DNA of 64,000 bases from Alcaligenes endophyticus (GTDB taxonomy: Bacteria; Pseudomonadota; Gammaproteobacteria; Burkholderiales; Burkholderiaceae_B): NCBI RefSeq assembly GCF_026344035.1, contig NZ_JAPKND010000002.1, positions 1 to 64,000 on the forward strand, given 5' to 3'. The translations under genes and the position numbers were made by a program. A model generated the notes under the pieces. That model saw only the letters and a program-made list of their open reading frames with translations, had not been told where the DNA came from and made no database searches. Below, one piece after another: positions 7,057 to 16,490 of the stretch (position 1 is the stretch's first letter; each line of letters opens with the position of its first letter).

Positions 7057-7085
7057 ACTATAGCAAGTACTTTTTTTCGTGTCAA
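7057..7085 (-). promoter_or_regulatory. Sigma-70 promoter of tRNA-Asn copy 1
   Basis: On the reverse strand TTGACA (7085-7080) and TATAGT (7062-7057) are separated by exactly 17 bp, 12 bases upstream of the mature tRNA 5' end. This is a near-perfect housekeeping promoter. Confidence 0.85.
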
Positions 7086-7174
7086 GAGTAAGTTGCGCTG
7101 TAATTCCCCCTGCGCGGGGAAGCCGTATAGAGAACAAGCCTCAGGCTCGGTATATTTGACACGACACTATACTA

Positions 7175-7348
7175 ATGGAGCCGTTTGTAGCGATCGTGGC
7201 ACTGGTTTTGGGTACTGTTGTTTTGTTTAAGATGAAAAGAGGCCGTTATGCATGGGTAACCGCGGTGCTCACTATCTGGTTACTGCTTTGTTGCTCTGAG
7301 CATGGTGGTGTTTGTCGTGTGAGCTATTTTGAAAACCCGTCAAAATAA
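7175..7348 (+). pseudogene. Remnant of a CstA-type carbon starvation (peptide/pyruvate) transporter
   Basis: This 57-codon frame reads VALVLGTVVLFKMKRGRYAW and onward through a hydrophobic stretch to WLLLC. From memory it matches the C-terminal region of CstA/YjiY carriers (the MKRxRYAWVT segment). A whole CstA protein is about 700 residues with many helices, so only the extreme end remains here, followed by about 18 residues unlike the family. The first codons may be the truncation point. It lies between tRNA-Asn copy 1 and kdpE on the opposite strand to kdp. I treat it as a non-functional relic, perhaps a scar of the event that placed kdp here. The 209 bp between it and kdpE show nothing I can name. 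Confidence 0.6.
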
Positions 7349-7557
7349 GATGGATACAACAGCAGAGACTCTTTTTGAGCTTATGCCTGAGCAAGCTTTA
7401 GTAGGATCGAAATAAACATGCTTTCGTTATGTGCTGCTAAGTCTTCGTCATGGCACACAGAGTCAGTCTTGAAAAATTCTGTGTTCTTGTAGTGCTTCCA
7501 CGCGCGAGAGAAAAAACAGTCAGCTATATAGCAAAATAGGCTCTTGGTGCTACGGCG

Positions 7558-8316
7558 CTAAGGGTCTTTTCTCTTATTAGTTAATGGATTTATTGGACGT
7601 TCTTTGAGGATGAATCGTAAACCGACACCCGGTTCGGTAGCGATATAACGCGGATTAGACGCATCGTCTCCTAGCTTGTTTCGCAACTTGCTGACAAGAA
7701 TACGTAAGTAATGAGCATCTTCTTGATGCGTTGGTCCCCACATCTCTTTGAGGATTGTCGTTTGAGTCACCAATCGCCCAGGTTGCTGGACCAGCAGGGA
7801 GAGCAAGGAAAACTCCTTGCGGGCCAGTGAAACGCTGTGTCCATGTAGGCTAACTTCGCGTAATGCGAGGTCGATTTTCAGTTCACCATCATCATAGATG
7901 GGGCCATCCGCTTCGGTGCGGGCTGCGCTACGCAAGAAAGCGCGTATGCGAGCCATAAGTTCATCGATACCGAAGGGTTTGGTGACATAGTCGTTAGCTC
8001 CCGCGTCAAGTAAAGCTACTTTCTCGTCTTCGCAAGATCTAACGGTCAATACAATGACAGGCACTCGCGACCACTGGCGAAGCTCTTTGAGCACTTCTTT
8101 GCCATCCTTATCCGGCAGACCTAAGTCAAGAACGATGATATCTGCTCCTTTACTGGCCAGTAGTGTCAGCCCTTCGGTACCTGTGGCGGCTAAAAGAGTC
8201 GTGTAGCCTTGAGACCGTAAGCTGATATCGATAAACTTGCGGATCTGGGGCTCGTCATCGATGACCAGCACGCGTGCGCTTGATGCAGCGACGTGGGTGT
8301 CGTTAGTGAGTTCCAT
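7558..8316 (-). CDS. kdpE: KdpE, potassium-responsive OmpR-family response regulator
   Basis: This 252-residue cytoplasmic regulator is phosphorylated by KdpD and activates kdp transcription when K+ is limiting. The receiver domain (about 14-130) has the acidic pair Asp20/Asp21, the phosphoacceptor Asp64 (IVLDLGLPD) and the conserved Lys in YVTKPFG. The C-terminal winged helix (about 145-240) carries the OmpR-type segment LRILVSKLRNKLG and ends with the characteristic EPGVGLRF. The gene overlaps the 3' end of kdpD by 14 bases, so the two are translationally coupled, and it is the last gene of the kdp operon. A candidate operator is the tandem repeat upstream of kdpF. Confidence 0.95.
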   Translation of the reverse strand: MELTNDTHVAASSARVLVIDDEPQIRKFIDISLRSQGYTTLLAATGTEGLTLLASKGADIIVLDLGLPDKDGKEVLKELRQWSRVPVIVLTVRSCEDEKVALLDAGANDYVTKPFGIDELMARIRAFLRSAARTEADGPIYDDGELKIDLALREVSLHGHSVSLARKEFSLLSLLVQQPGRLVTQTTILKEMWGPTHQEDAHYLRILVSKLRNKLGDDASNPRYIATEPGVGLRFILKERPINPLTNKRKDP

Positions 8317-11041
8317 TTATGCTCGCCTCGTTGTTGCTGTGCTCGCGCCAGGGTAAGGTGATACGAATAGTAGAGCCGCGCCCCTCTGGGCCAGGTAATG
8401 CGGCGACGCTGCCCATGTGGGCTCCTACAATGCCTTGTACAATTGTTAGCCCTAAGCCAGTGCCCTGTTTCCCCCGATCGCCGCGCTCCACACTGTAGAA
8501 CATGTCGAAGATACGCTGTCGTTCCGCCGCGGGGATACCCGGCCCGCTATCGGTAACGTCAATCTGTACGTGACGCTCTTCTGTTTGACTGACTTTTATC
8601 TGTACACATTCTCCGTTGGGGGTGAACTTCGCGGCATTTTCCATCACATTGAATAGCGCCTGCTCAAGCAGTGCTGGATGAACGTGGATGGGCGGCAGAT
8701 CAGGGGCAATTTTATGTTTAATACGTACATTGGGTTCATAACGCTGTAAGCGCCTAGATGCCGAGCCCACTAGCTCGTCGACACCAATCCAATCGCGCTT
8801 CAGGGGCAATCCTTGGTGGCCCAGTCGGGTCATATCCAAGAGGTTCTGAATGTAGCGGTCGAGTCGTTCGCCTTCCATGCGGATGGTTTCCAGTAAATGT
8901 TGCTGATCCTCGGGCCCCATGTCTTTGCTGTACCGCGCTAGGCTGTCTGCCGCACCTATCATTGATGAGAGCGGAGAACGCAGATCGTGCGAAACGGAAG
9001 ACAGCAGTGCGGATCGAAGGCGTTCCGTTTCTCCAGTGACGCGCGCCACTTCAAGCTCGGATACCAAGTGTGTGCGTAGTGCCGTTTGGCCAATATCCTC
9101 TACCATGCTTTCCGCCAAGCGCCGCTGTTCGAAGGTGAGTCGCTCCGTATCAGAGGGAAACTTCAAGCCCACTACGCCTAATATATTTTTGTCTGAACAG
9201 ATTGGTAGAAACCACCATGCAGAGCTGGTCAAGGTGTCGGTATAACGCCCGCTGGCCTGGCCATGTTGCTGCGTCCAGTTGGCAGCCATGACGTCCTTCT
9301 CGGTGAGTTCGTCCGCGGTATTGTAGGGGCCAGCCTGAGCTTTAAAGCGTATCCATGCTTGAGCATGTAGTGTGGATTGTAGGACGGTTGACCCCGCTGA
9401 GATGACCTGCCCAAGGTCAGCCGCTTGAGCAAGCCGTTGCCCCAGCTTTTGCATTGCTCTGGCATGAGAGTTTGCCGAGCGTAAGGCAACTACCTGCATT
9501 CGAAGCCGTGAGGCTAATCGTCCAGCAATCAAGGCTGCGGCCAGAAATAGCAATACGGTAGCTACGCCTCGATGGGCGCTAATCATAAAGGTAAGTCGTG
9601 GATCAATAAAGAAAAAGTCATAAGCTAAAAAGCAAAGAGCTGCCGTGATCACAGCTGACATCATCCGTGTGCGGGAGGCGACAAGCATGACTGCAATGAG
9701 AAAAATTAGGGATAGATCCTGCAAACCAAGCATTTTTTCCGCCAGGGCAGCTACCCCGACAGCACTTCCGCTGGCTAACATAATCAGCATGATTTCCCGT
9801 TTTGGTACATGGTTGCCAGCCATCTGCGTCAGCTTGATAGTTTGTTGTCTAGTTTTAGGCGTGCTGACAATAGTGAGTTCGTATTGTTCACCGCGTTGCA
9901 GTAGTTGTTGCGTTAAGGTGCGATTGAAAAATCGGGCAATAGGGCGCTTGCGGGTACGCCCGATGATGATAGAACGTGCGTCGCGCGCGGCAGCCGCATC
10001 AAGTAGGGCCTGAGTGACATCAGCGTTGTGGAGCACTTCCGTTTCACCGCCAAGGCGGCGCGCCAGGGCGAACGCTTTGTCGATTTCCAGCACTCGTTGC
10101 TGTACATCGCATAGCCTTTTTTTGCATGTGGAGAACGTGCGGACTCGATTTTTTTCGGTCGTGGTTTTTGCGGTTGGGCGACCGGTCTCGACGGTGACCA
10201 CTGACCAGGGGGCACCGCGTCGCTCCGCTGCCCTAGCACCGGCTCTGACCAGATAGTCGGAGTGACCTTGGCCGTCGATCGCGATGAGCACATGTCGCTG
10301 AATGGAAATGCCCCCAAGCCCACGGGCCGTGCGCTTTTCGCGTAGGTCGCTGTCAACATGCTCAGCGACGGTCTGCATCGCTAGTTCGCGCAGTGCCGTC
10401 AGGTTAGAGGGGGAAAAAAACGCTTGTAATGCTTGAGTTGCTTGTTCCGGCTGGTACACTTTGCCTTGATTTAGCCGCTCGATGAGTTCCCCAGCGGGCA
10501 GATCCACCAAGCGAATGTCACGCAGGCGTTCAAACACGGAATCGGGTACCGTTTCATTGACCCTGACCCCAGTGATTTGGTACACCACATCGTTCAGACT
10601 TTCTAGGTGTTGAATATTGATCGTGGTATAGACGTCTATACCGGCGTCTAGTAGCTCCTCGACATCTTGCCAACGTCGTTCGTGGCGAGATCCCCGCAGA
10701 TTTCGGTGCGCAAGCTCATCAACCAGAGCAATGGTTGGCTTGCGCGCCAGCAAACCGTCCAGATCCATTTCACCGCATTGACGTCCTCGGTAGTCCATCA
10801 TTTTTCGGGCGAGGATGGGGATTCCTTCGGCCATAGCTTGAGTTTCGCTACGTCCATGGGTTTCGACAATGCCGATCACCACGTCTACCCCTTGCTGGCG
10901 GAGTTCGCGTGCGCGTGCGAGCATAGCGTAGGTTTTGCCTACGCCCGGGGCCGCACCTAAAAACACCGTTAGTCGTCCTGCTGTCTGACGCTTCAGTTCG
11001 CCAAGCAAGGCGTCAGCTTTAATGGGCTGACTTATTGCCAT
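8303..11041 (-). CDS. kdpD: KdpD, sensor histidine kinase for potassium
   Basis: This 912-residue inner-membrane kinase shows every KdpD element in order: an N-terminal KdpD domain with Walker A GAAPGVGKT (residues 29-37) and the VDELAH box, a universal-stress-like domain with FNRTLTQQLL, four closely spaced membrane helices (about 405-505), a GAF-like region, the phosphoacceptor His in SVSHDLRSPLSS, and a GHKL ATPase with NVMENAAKF, DSGPGIP and GTGLGL boxes. It senses K+ limitation or osmotic stress and phosphorylates KdpE. An 84-bp gap separates it from kdpB, longer than elsewhere in the locus, so a secondary promoter there is possible but not obvious. Confidence 0.96.
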   Translation of the reverse strand: MAISQPIKADALLGELKRQTAGRLTVFLGAAPGVGKTYAMLARARELRQQGVDVVIGIVETHGRSETQAMAEGIPILARKMMDYRGRQCGEMDLDGLLARKPTIALVDELAHRNLRGSRHERRWQDVEELLDAGIDVYTTINIQHLESLNDVVYQITGVRVNETVPDSVFERLRDIRLVDLPAGELIERLNQGKVYQPEQATQALQAFFSPSNLTALRELAMQTVAEHVDSDLREKRTARGLGGISIQRHVLIAIDGQGHSDYLVRAGARAAERRGAPWSVVTVETGRPTAKTTTEKNRVRTFSTCKKRLCDVQQRVLEIDKAFALARRLGGETEVLHNADVTQALLDAAAARDARSIIIGRTRKRPIARFFNRTLTQQLLQRGEQYELTIVSTPKTRQQTIKLTQMAGNHVPKREIMLIMLASGSAVGVAALAEKMLGLQDLSLIFLIAVMLVASRTRMMSAVITAALCFLAYDFFFIDPRLTFMISAHRGVATVLLFLAAALIAGRLASRLRMQVVALRSANSHARAMQKLGQRLAQAADLGQVISAGSTVLQSTLHAQAWIRFKAQAGPYNTADELTEKDVMAANWTQQHGQASGRYTDTLTSSAWWFLPICSDKNILGVVGLKFPSDTERLTFEQRRLAESMVEDIGQTALRTHLVSELEVARVTGETERLRSALLSSVSHDLRSPLSSMIGAADSLARYSKDMGPEDQQHLLETIRMEGERLDRYIQNLLDMTRLGHQGLPLKRDWIGVDELVGSASRRLQRYEPNVRIKHKIAPDLPPIHVHPALLEQALFNVMENAAKFTPNGECVQIKVSQTEERHVQIDVTDSGPGIPAAERQRIFDMFYSVERGDRGKQGTGLGLTIVQGIVGAHMGSVAALPGPEGRGSTIRITLPWREHSNNEASINGTH

Positions 11042-11125
11042 AGGCTCTCCTTTTGATCGAAGTCATTTCAACGAGTGTAAGGCTAGGTAGTGTGTTGTGG
11101 CGCATCGGTCTAAGATTAAGCATGC

Positions 11126-13225
11126 TCAGAAGAACGGCGTCAGGAGCATGTCGATAAGTTTAATGCCAATAAAAGGGGTAATGAGACCACCGAGGCCGTA
11201 GATCAACAAGTTGCGCCGGAGTAAATACGAGGCAGGTTCGGCCCGATATTTCACGCCACGAAGGGCGAGTGGGACTAAGGCGACGATGATCAAGGCATTG
11301 AAGATCACAGCAGAGAGAATGGCTGAGCTTGGACTGTGTAGATCCATCACGTTCAGAGCCCCCAATACAGGATAGGTGGCAACGAACGCGGCAGGAATGA
11401 TAGCAAAGTATTTCGCTAGATCGTTGGCGACACTGAAGGTGGTGAGTGCACCGCGAGTCATGATCATCTGCTTACCCACCTCGACAACACGTAAAAGCTT
11501 GGTGGGGTTGCTGTCCAAATCCACCATGTTAGCAGCCTCTTTGGCAGCTTGCGTCCCACTATTCATGGCTACCGCGACGTCAGCTTGAGCAAGTGCTGGG
11601 GCATCGTTGGTGCCGTCCCCAGTCATCGCAACCAGGTGGCCCTCGGCCTGATATTTACGGATCAGACGCAACTTGTCTTCAGGTGTGGCCTCAGCCAAGA
11701 AGTCGTCCACGCCTGCGTCAGCGGCAATCGCCGCAGCAGTCAAGCTGTTGTCGCCTGTAATCATGACTGTCTTGATCCCCATGGAGCGTAGTTCGCCAAA
11801 GCGCTCTTTGATTCCATGCTTGATGATGTCTTTGAGCTCGACAACGCCGATAACTCGCGGTCCCTCAGCCACAACCAATGGCGTGCTACCGAGACGAGAA
11901 ATATTCATGACAGTCCTGCTCACTGCTTCGGGGAAAGTGCCGCCTGCCTCTTCAACATACGAGCGAATTGCCGAGGCTGCTCCTTTGCGTAATTGCCTAT
12001 CCTTCATATCGATGCCGCTCATGCGTGTCGTAGCGCTAAAGGCAATGGCGTGCACTCCATCTAGGGTCGGCGGCTCGATAGTGAACCCCCTTTGGGCGAG
12101 CAGGACAATGGAGCGTCCTTCTGGAGTCTGGTCAGCCAAGGAAGCTAAGTAGGCTGACTGGGCGACTGCAGACTCTGATAAGCCAGGAGCGGGAATAAAC
12201 CTTACAGCTTCGCGATTGCCAAGAGTGATGGTGCCAGTCTTGTCGAGCAGCAGTACATCTACGTCACCAGCAGCTTCAATCGCGCGACCGGAGGTTGCCA
12301 GCACATTCGCTTTCATCATCCGACTCATTCCTGCAATGCCTACGGTTGAAAGCAATGCACCAATGGTGGTGGGAATTAGACATACCAACAGGGCTATGAG
12401 CACTGGGATGCTGATGGGTTGTCCCGCGCCATTGACTTGAACGCTAAAAATAGAGAATGGCAACAGGGTCATGCATACCAGCAGGAATATCAGTGTTAGT
12501 GCTACCAGTAAAATGCTTAACGCCAGTTCGTTTGGTGTTTTGCCTCGTTTGGCGCCTTCGACCATCGCGATCATACGGTCAAGAAATGCCTCGCCTGGCT
12601 TAGCCGTAACGCGCATGATGATCCAGTCCGAGAGTACGCGTGTGCCCCCAGTCACCGAGCTGAGGTCACCACCTGCTTCACGGATCACGGGCGCTGACTC
12701 GCCCGTGATGGCCGACTCATCCACCGACGCACCTCCTACCAAGATCTCTCCGTCCGCGGGTATGCTCTCTCCGGCATTCACCTGAACATAGGCGCCGAGC
12801 GGGAGTTCGTCGCTAGGAACAGTCCAGATTGGGCTACCCAATTTAGGCTCTTGCAACACTCGGGCCAGTACAGACTGACGGCAGGCGCGTAGCGAATGGG
12901 CGTGAGCTTTACCCCGGCCTTCGGCTAAGGCTTCCGCTGCATTGGCAAAGAGTACGGTGAACCACAGCCAGGCGGCCACTGCAAAGATGAAACCCGCTTG
13001 GTCACTGCTATGGTCTTGCCACGCCTGAACGCCCAGGACAGTTGCTAGGATGCTGCCAACGTACACGACGAACATGACAGGATTCTTCATTTGTACTCGT
13101 GGAGACAGCTTACGGAACGCTTCGGTCATTATGGTGAACCATGGCAGAGCAGTGGACCGCGGCTTAGACGGTTTTCCGGCGGGCGCAACGTGGTTGGGAG
13201 TAGCGATACCTTCTGTTTGGGACAT
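11126..13225 (-). CDS. kdpB: KdpB, P-type ATPase subunit of the K+ pump
   Basis: This 699-residue catalytic subunit of the KdpFABC complex hydrolyses ATP to drive high-affinity K+ uptake. It has the actuator TGES loop, the phosphorylation motif DKTGTIT, and the hinge [11 protein letters not shown], with the expected seven or so membrane helices including the C-terminal group. I start at the second ATG (13225), which has AGGAG at 6-base spacing; the ATG two codons earlier overlaps that site. The unusual point is position: kdpB follows kdpC here, whereas the usual order is A-B-C. Confidence 0.97.
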   Translation of the reverse strand: MSQTEGIATPNHVAPAGKPSKPRSTALPWFTIMTEAFRKLSPRVQMKNPVMFVVYVGSILATVLGVQAWQDHSSDQAGFIFAVAAWLWFTVLFANAAEALAEGRGKAHAHSLRACRQSVLARVLQEPKLGSPIWTVPSDELPLGAYVQVNAGESIPADGEILVGGASVDESAITGESAPVIREAGGDLSSVTGGTRVLSDWIIMRVTAKPGEAFLDRMIAMVEGAKRGKTPNELALSILLVALTLIFLLVCMTLLPFSIFSVQVNGAGQPISIPVLIALLVCLIPTTIGALLSTVGIAGMSRMMKANVLATSGRAIEAAGDVDVLLLDKTGTITLGNREAVRFIPAPGLSESAVAQSAYLASLADQTPEGRSIVLLAQRGFTIEPPTLDGVHAIAFSATTRMSGIDMKDRQLRKGAASAIRSYVEEAGGTFPEAVSRTVMNISRLGSTPLVVAEGPRVIGVVELKDIIKHGIKERFGELRSMGIKTVMITGDNSLTAAAIAADAGVDDFLAEATPEDKLRLIRKYQAEGHLVAMTGDGTNDAPALAQADVAVAMNSGTQAAKEAANMVDLDSNPTKLLRVVEVGKQMIMTRGALTTFSVANDLAKYFAIIPAAFVATYPVLGALNVMDLHSPSSAILSAVIFNALIIVALVPLALRGVKYRAEPASYLLRRNLLIYGLGGLITPFIGIKLIDMLLTPFF

Positions 13226-13239
13226 AATCATCTCCTGTC

Positions 13240-13914
13240 TTATTCAGTTACTGGTTGATCCCTAAGGGCTTTATCCAGAGCGAGATTGAGTTCCAGCACA
13301 TGAATGCGTGGTTCGCCTAAAACGCCAAACTGACGCTGCACTGTATTTTTTTCTAACAGGGCTAGGACTTCTTGCTCTGTTGCATGACGCTGCTTTGCAA
13401 CGCGAGGCACTTGCAGGCGGGCATTGGCTACAGATATATGTGGATCAAGGCCGGAGGCAGAAGCTGTGACGGCGTCAACGGGCACCTTTGCATCGGCCGC
13501 TAATTCGTTTTCCTCGCGATATAGCTTTACTCGTTGAGCCACTGCCTGCAGCAAGCTCTTGCTGAGGACGCCCTGGTTACTGGCGCCACTGCTTGCTGCG
13601 TTGTAGGGCAGTTCAACAGATTGAGATGGCTCATTGGGGTCGGTGCCGAAAGTGGCGCTAGGACGACCATGGAAATACTGCGGTTGTCGGAACCACTGGC
13701 CGATGAGGGTAGAGCCGACGGTCTGCCCATCGCGAGTAATCAGACTGCCTTGTGCTTGGTCGTGGAACAGAAGTTGGGCCGCACCGGTGGTTAACAGGGG
13801 ATACAGCAGACCGGTCACCAGCATGAAAAATACCGCAGAGGCAATTACGGGGCGCGTAATACGATGGAATGCCGATGTCATTGCTGGGTTGACCTGGGTT
13901 TTCATTGTCGTCAT
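13240..13914 (-). CDS. kdpC: KdpC, small subunit of the K+ pump
   Basis: This 224-residue subunit has a single N-terminal membrane helix (about residues 20-45, [18 protein letters not shown]) and a periplasmic domain with the family hallmarks [13 protein letters not shown] and [10 protein letters not shown]. KdpC assists K+ binding and stabilises the KdpAB core. The start at 13914 has AAGGAG 6 bases upstream, and that ribosome site overlaps the end of kdpA. It lies between kdpA and kdpB, not after kdpB. Confidence 0.96.
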   Translation of the reverse strand: MTTMKTQVNPAMTSAFHRITRPVIASAVFFMLVTGLLYPLLTTGAAQLLFHDQAQGSLITRDGQTVGSTLIGQWFRQPQYFHGRPSATFGTDPNEPSQSVELPYNAASSGASNQGVLSKSLLQAVAQRVKLYREENELAADAKVPVDAVTASASGLDPHISVANARLQVPRVAKQRHATEQEVLALLEKNTVQRQFGVLGEPRIHVLELNLALDKALRDQPVTE

Positions 13915-13923
13915 AGCGACTCC

Positions 13924-15627
13924 TTAAAAGGTCTGGCCCGTGAGGGTTAGCAGGTGCTTCACGATGGGCCCCAAAGCAAGGGCGGGCAAGAATGTGAGTC
14001 CACCCACGATGAGAATGATAAAAACCAGCAGCCCTGTAAACAGTGGCGTAGCGGTGGAGAGCGTTCCAGCGCTGGTTGGCACGCGTTTTTTGGCAGCCAT
14101 CACGCCAGCGACAGCCAGCATGGGGAGCAAGGTGAAGTAGCGCCCCACGAGCATGGCTAAGCCGATGGTCGTGTTAAAGAAAAGCGTGTTTGCATTGAGC
14201 CCCGCGAATGCAGAGCCGTTATTAGCCGTGCCAGAGGTATAGGCGTAAAGCACTTCACTGAAGCTATGAGGTCCAAGGTTGGCCAGGCTTTCCATGGTGG
14301 CGGGGGCTAGGCATGCGATGGCTGTGAAGCCAAGGATACTTAAAGGATGGGCAAGCACAGCGAGCATCACGTACTTCATCTCTCGTACTTCCACTTTTTT
14401 GCCTAAAAACTCCGGAGTGCGGCCGATCATCATGCCTACTAGAAACACCGTTAAAATGGCGTATGTCATTAGGTTGATCAAGCCCACGCCACCCCCTCCG
14501 AATACATTATTGAGCATCATCTGTGCCAAGGGTACGAAACCGCCCATCGGGGTGTAAGAGGAGTGCATCGAGTCTACCGAGCCGGTGGTGGCGGCCGTGG
14601 TCACTGCGGCGAACATACTGCTTTGCGCCACGCCAAAGCGCATTTCCTTGCCCTCCATGTTACCGCCTCCTTGGAGCGCGGTCTGCGTCTGGTCTACCCC
14701 CAAAGACGTGAGCATCGGGTTGCCCTGATGCTCAGCACTGTAAATCAGCACTAGGAAGCCCATAAACATGACAAGAAAGGCGCTAAAGAACGCCCAGCCT
14801 TGAGCACGGCGCGCGATCATGGATCCGAACGTGTAAGTGAGTGCTGATGGAATGAGCAGCATGCTAAGCATGTGTAAGGTGTTGCTGAGCGGGGTAGGGT
14901 TTTCGAATGGATGAGCGGCATTCATGGCAAAGAAGCCACCCCCGTTGGTGCCAATGTGTTTGATGGTTTCAAAGCTTGCGATGGGGCCCATGATGATTTG
15001 CTGCATGCCACCTTCGAGCGTGGTGGCCATCGCATCGGCGTCTAGCGTTTGAGGTATGCCTTGCCAGACGTAGACTAGCGCCATGACAAAACACAAGGGC
15101 AACAAGAGTCGATAGAGTACGCGGGTGAAATCCACCCAATAGTTTCCGATGTCGCCCGTAGATTCACGGCTTAGACCCCGAATAAATCCTCCGGCTGCCG
15201 CCACGCCGGTTGTTGCACTGACCGACATTAGGAAGGTGATGACGGCCATCTGCGAGAAGTTGGAGAGGCTGCTTTCGCCTGAGTAAGCCTGCCAGTTAGT
15301 GTTCGTGATGAACGATGCGGCAGTGTTGAATGCGAGGTCCGGCGTTTGAGATGCTCGTTGAAGGGAGTCACCGGGCAAGTACTGCTGAACTCTTAGCAGC
15401 ACGTAGCCCAGCAGCATCATGGCAGCATTACTCAGTACGAGTACTATCCCATACCTTTTCCATGACATTTTCTCGGCAGGGTCGACACCAAGTATGCGGT
15501 AGGTCCCAAGCTCAAGGAATGTATGCGTAGAACTGGTGAAAAGACGAGCCATCCATTTTCCAAGCACGACAACCAGAGCTGTCATGATGGAGATGATGAG
15601 GATAAATTGAAGAGTGTCGCTAGTCAT
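13924..15627 (-). CDS. kdpA: KdpA, K+-binding and translocating subunit
   Basis: This 567-residue polytopic membrane protein of the Trk/Ktr/HKT superfamily forms the selectivity filter of the Kdp pump. Filter-type loops are visible, including [35 protein letters not shown] and the later [14 protein letters not shown], at the spacing of four repeated M1-P-M2 units. It is the first large gene of the operon, preceded by two tiny ORFs, and has GGAG a few bases before its ATG. Confidence 0.97.
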   Translation of the reverse strand: MTSDTLQFILIISIMTALVVVLGKWMARLFTSSTHTFLELGTYRILGVDPAEKMSWKRYGIVLVLSNAAMMLLGYVLLRVQQYLPGDSLQRASQTPDLAFNTAASFITNTNWQAYSGESSLSNFSQMAVITFLMSVSATTGVAAAGGFIRGLSRESTGDIGNYWVDFTRVLYRLLLPLCFVMALVYVWQGIPQTLDADAMATTLEGGMQQIIMGPIASFETIKHIGTNGGGFFAMNAAHPFENPTPLSNTLHMLSMLLIPSALTYTFGSMIARRAQGWAFFSAFLVMFMGFLVLIYSAEHQGNPMLTSLGVDQTQTALQGGGNMEGKEMRFGVAQSSMFAAVTTAATTGSVDSMHSSYTPMGGFVPLAQMMLNNVFGGGGVGLINLMTYAILTVFLVGMMIGRTPEFLGKKVEVREMKYVMLAVLAHPLSILGFTAIACLAPATMESLANLGPHSFSEVLYAYTSGTANNGSAFAGLNANTLFFNTTIGLAMLVGRYFTLLPMLAVAGVMAAKKRVPTSAGTLSTATPLFTGLLVFIILIVGGLTFLPALALGPIVKHLLTLTGQTF

Positions 15628-15639
15628 CGTGGACTCCGA

Positions 15640-15723
15640 TCAGATTTTTTCGAGGCCCACGATGAGCCACGCTACGACGGCAAAGAATCCGCACGTTAAT
15701 GCTAAAAATAAAACATCACCCAT
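15640..15723 (-). CDS. Second 27-residue membrane peptide between kdpF and kdpA
   Basis: A 27-codon frame begins with an ATG preceded by GAGAG and encodes a single hydrophobic helix (MGDVLFLALTCGFF to a basic tail ending GLEKI). It ends 12 bases before kdpA. I have seen similar tiny frames next to kdpF in other genomes, but cannot name this one, so the call rests on coding-like spacing, a ribosome site and membrane character. It could be an accessory subunit, a KdpF duplicate or a translation leader for kdpA. Confidence 0.55.
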   Translation of the reverse strand: MGDVLFLALTCGFFAVVAWLIVGLEKI

Positions 15724-15758
15724 AACTATCTCTCGATTTATTACTACGAGTTGCGTGA

Positions 15759-15839
15759 TCAAAAGCTCTCAGGTTTGATGAGGGCATAAAACAAATACCC
15801 CAGTAGCCCGAATGCTATCCATCCGACAATAATGGTCAT
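15759..15839 (-). CDS. kdpF: KdpF, tiny stabilising subunit of the K+ pump
   Basis: The 26-residue product is one membrane helix ending in the KdpF hallmark YALIKPESF. KdpF is known to stabilise the KdpABC complex. It is the first gene of the operon. AAGG lies 6 bases before the chosen ATG (15839); another ATG directly upstream at 15842 is too close to that ribosome site. Confidence 0.85.
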   Translation of the reverse strand: MTIIVGWIAFGLLGYLFYALIKPESF

Positions 15840-15966
15840 CATCCACCTTTGTTAAAAATGCTTTGCTACAGGCAAGTTACTAATCCTTGAGCATTCACGT
15901 CAGGCATGTTTTTAGCCGTGTGAACAAAGCTCGAAATAGCTTGAGCTTATTATTCTCTTGGAGCCC

Positions 15967-16018
15967 GTAAATTCTCTATTCCATAACGTCCTTTACGCAT
16001 AAATTCTGCATAAATTCT
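15967..16018 (-). promoter_or_regulatory. Candidate KdpE operator (tandem 11-bp direct repeats)
   Basis: GCATAAATTCT is repeated perfectly head to tail at 15997-16007 and 16008-16018, with a third partial copy at 15967-15975. OmpR-family regulators bind such direct repeats spaced one helical turn apart. The site lies about 160 bp upstream of kdpF. I see no convincing -35/-10 pair. The remaining gap from 15843 to 16221 shows no gene. Confidence 0.55.
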
Positions 16019-16221
16019 TCTCAGACTATGGCTATGGTTGTCGTGAAAATGCAGGTAACAGAGCGGGTGTTGCGATGGATAGCAACCATGAAAGATGGGA
16101 GTAGATGGGCTTAACACGGAGGGGGCGCGTAAGGGGTGTTGATGCTTCAGTCGCCGCGGGTACATGATTTTTTTATTATCTTGCGGGAAATTCCGGGCAC
16201 AAGCATATCACTTGTTAAAAC

Positions 16222-16256
16222 AAAAAGGCCCTTAACGCAATTGCGCTAAGGGCCTT
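16222..16256 (-). terminator. Terminator of tRNA-Asn copy 2
   Basis: A 16-bp inverted repeat with one mismatch (AAGGCCCTTA arms, AATT at the centre) is followed on the reverse strand by a run of T, 8 bases after the tRNA 3' end. Confidence 0.85.
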
Positions 16257-16264
16257 ATGTATTC

Positions 16265-16340
16265 TGGCTCCCCGAACAGGGCTCGAACCTGTGACCTGCG
16301 GATTAACAGTCCGTCGCTCTACCGACTGAGCTATCAGGGA
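16265..16340 (-). tRNA. tRNA-Asn (anticodon GTT), copy 2
   Basis: This 76-nt tRNA with CCA is identical to the copy at 6969-7044 except that acceptor position 5 is T in place of C, which turns a C-G pair into a U-G wobble. The anticodon loop, D-arm and T-arm are unchanged, so it is probably still functional. It lies on the same strand as copy 1, on the far side of the kdp locus. Confidence 0.94.
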
Positions 16341-16350
16341 ATAAGCAAAG

Positions 16351-16380
16351 ACTATAGCATGTATTTTCTATTGATGGCAA
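16351..16380 (-). promoter_or_regulatory. Sigma-70 promoter of tRNA-Asn copy 2
   Basis: On the reverse strand TTGCCA (16380-16375) and TATAGT (16356-16351) are 18 bp apart. The -10 neighbourhood (TGCTATAGT) matches that of copy 1, so the duplicated unit includes promoter sequence. Confidence 0.7.
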
Positions 16381-16490
16381 GGTTTTACCAAAAATAGTTT
16401 AAGCATTGACGTCCACCACGACTTGGCCACGTTTTCTGCGCATGATTTGCAGGCTAGTCTACGCCAAGCGCGCTTACCGATTGTGAGTGC

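Noticed and set aside
7098-7125. Sequence resembling a type I-E CRISPR repeat (TTCCCCCTGCGCGGGGAA core)
   Set aside because: Only a single copy is present, with no spacers, second repeat or cas genes in the window. A simple GC dyad near a tRNA is the plainer explanation.
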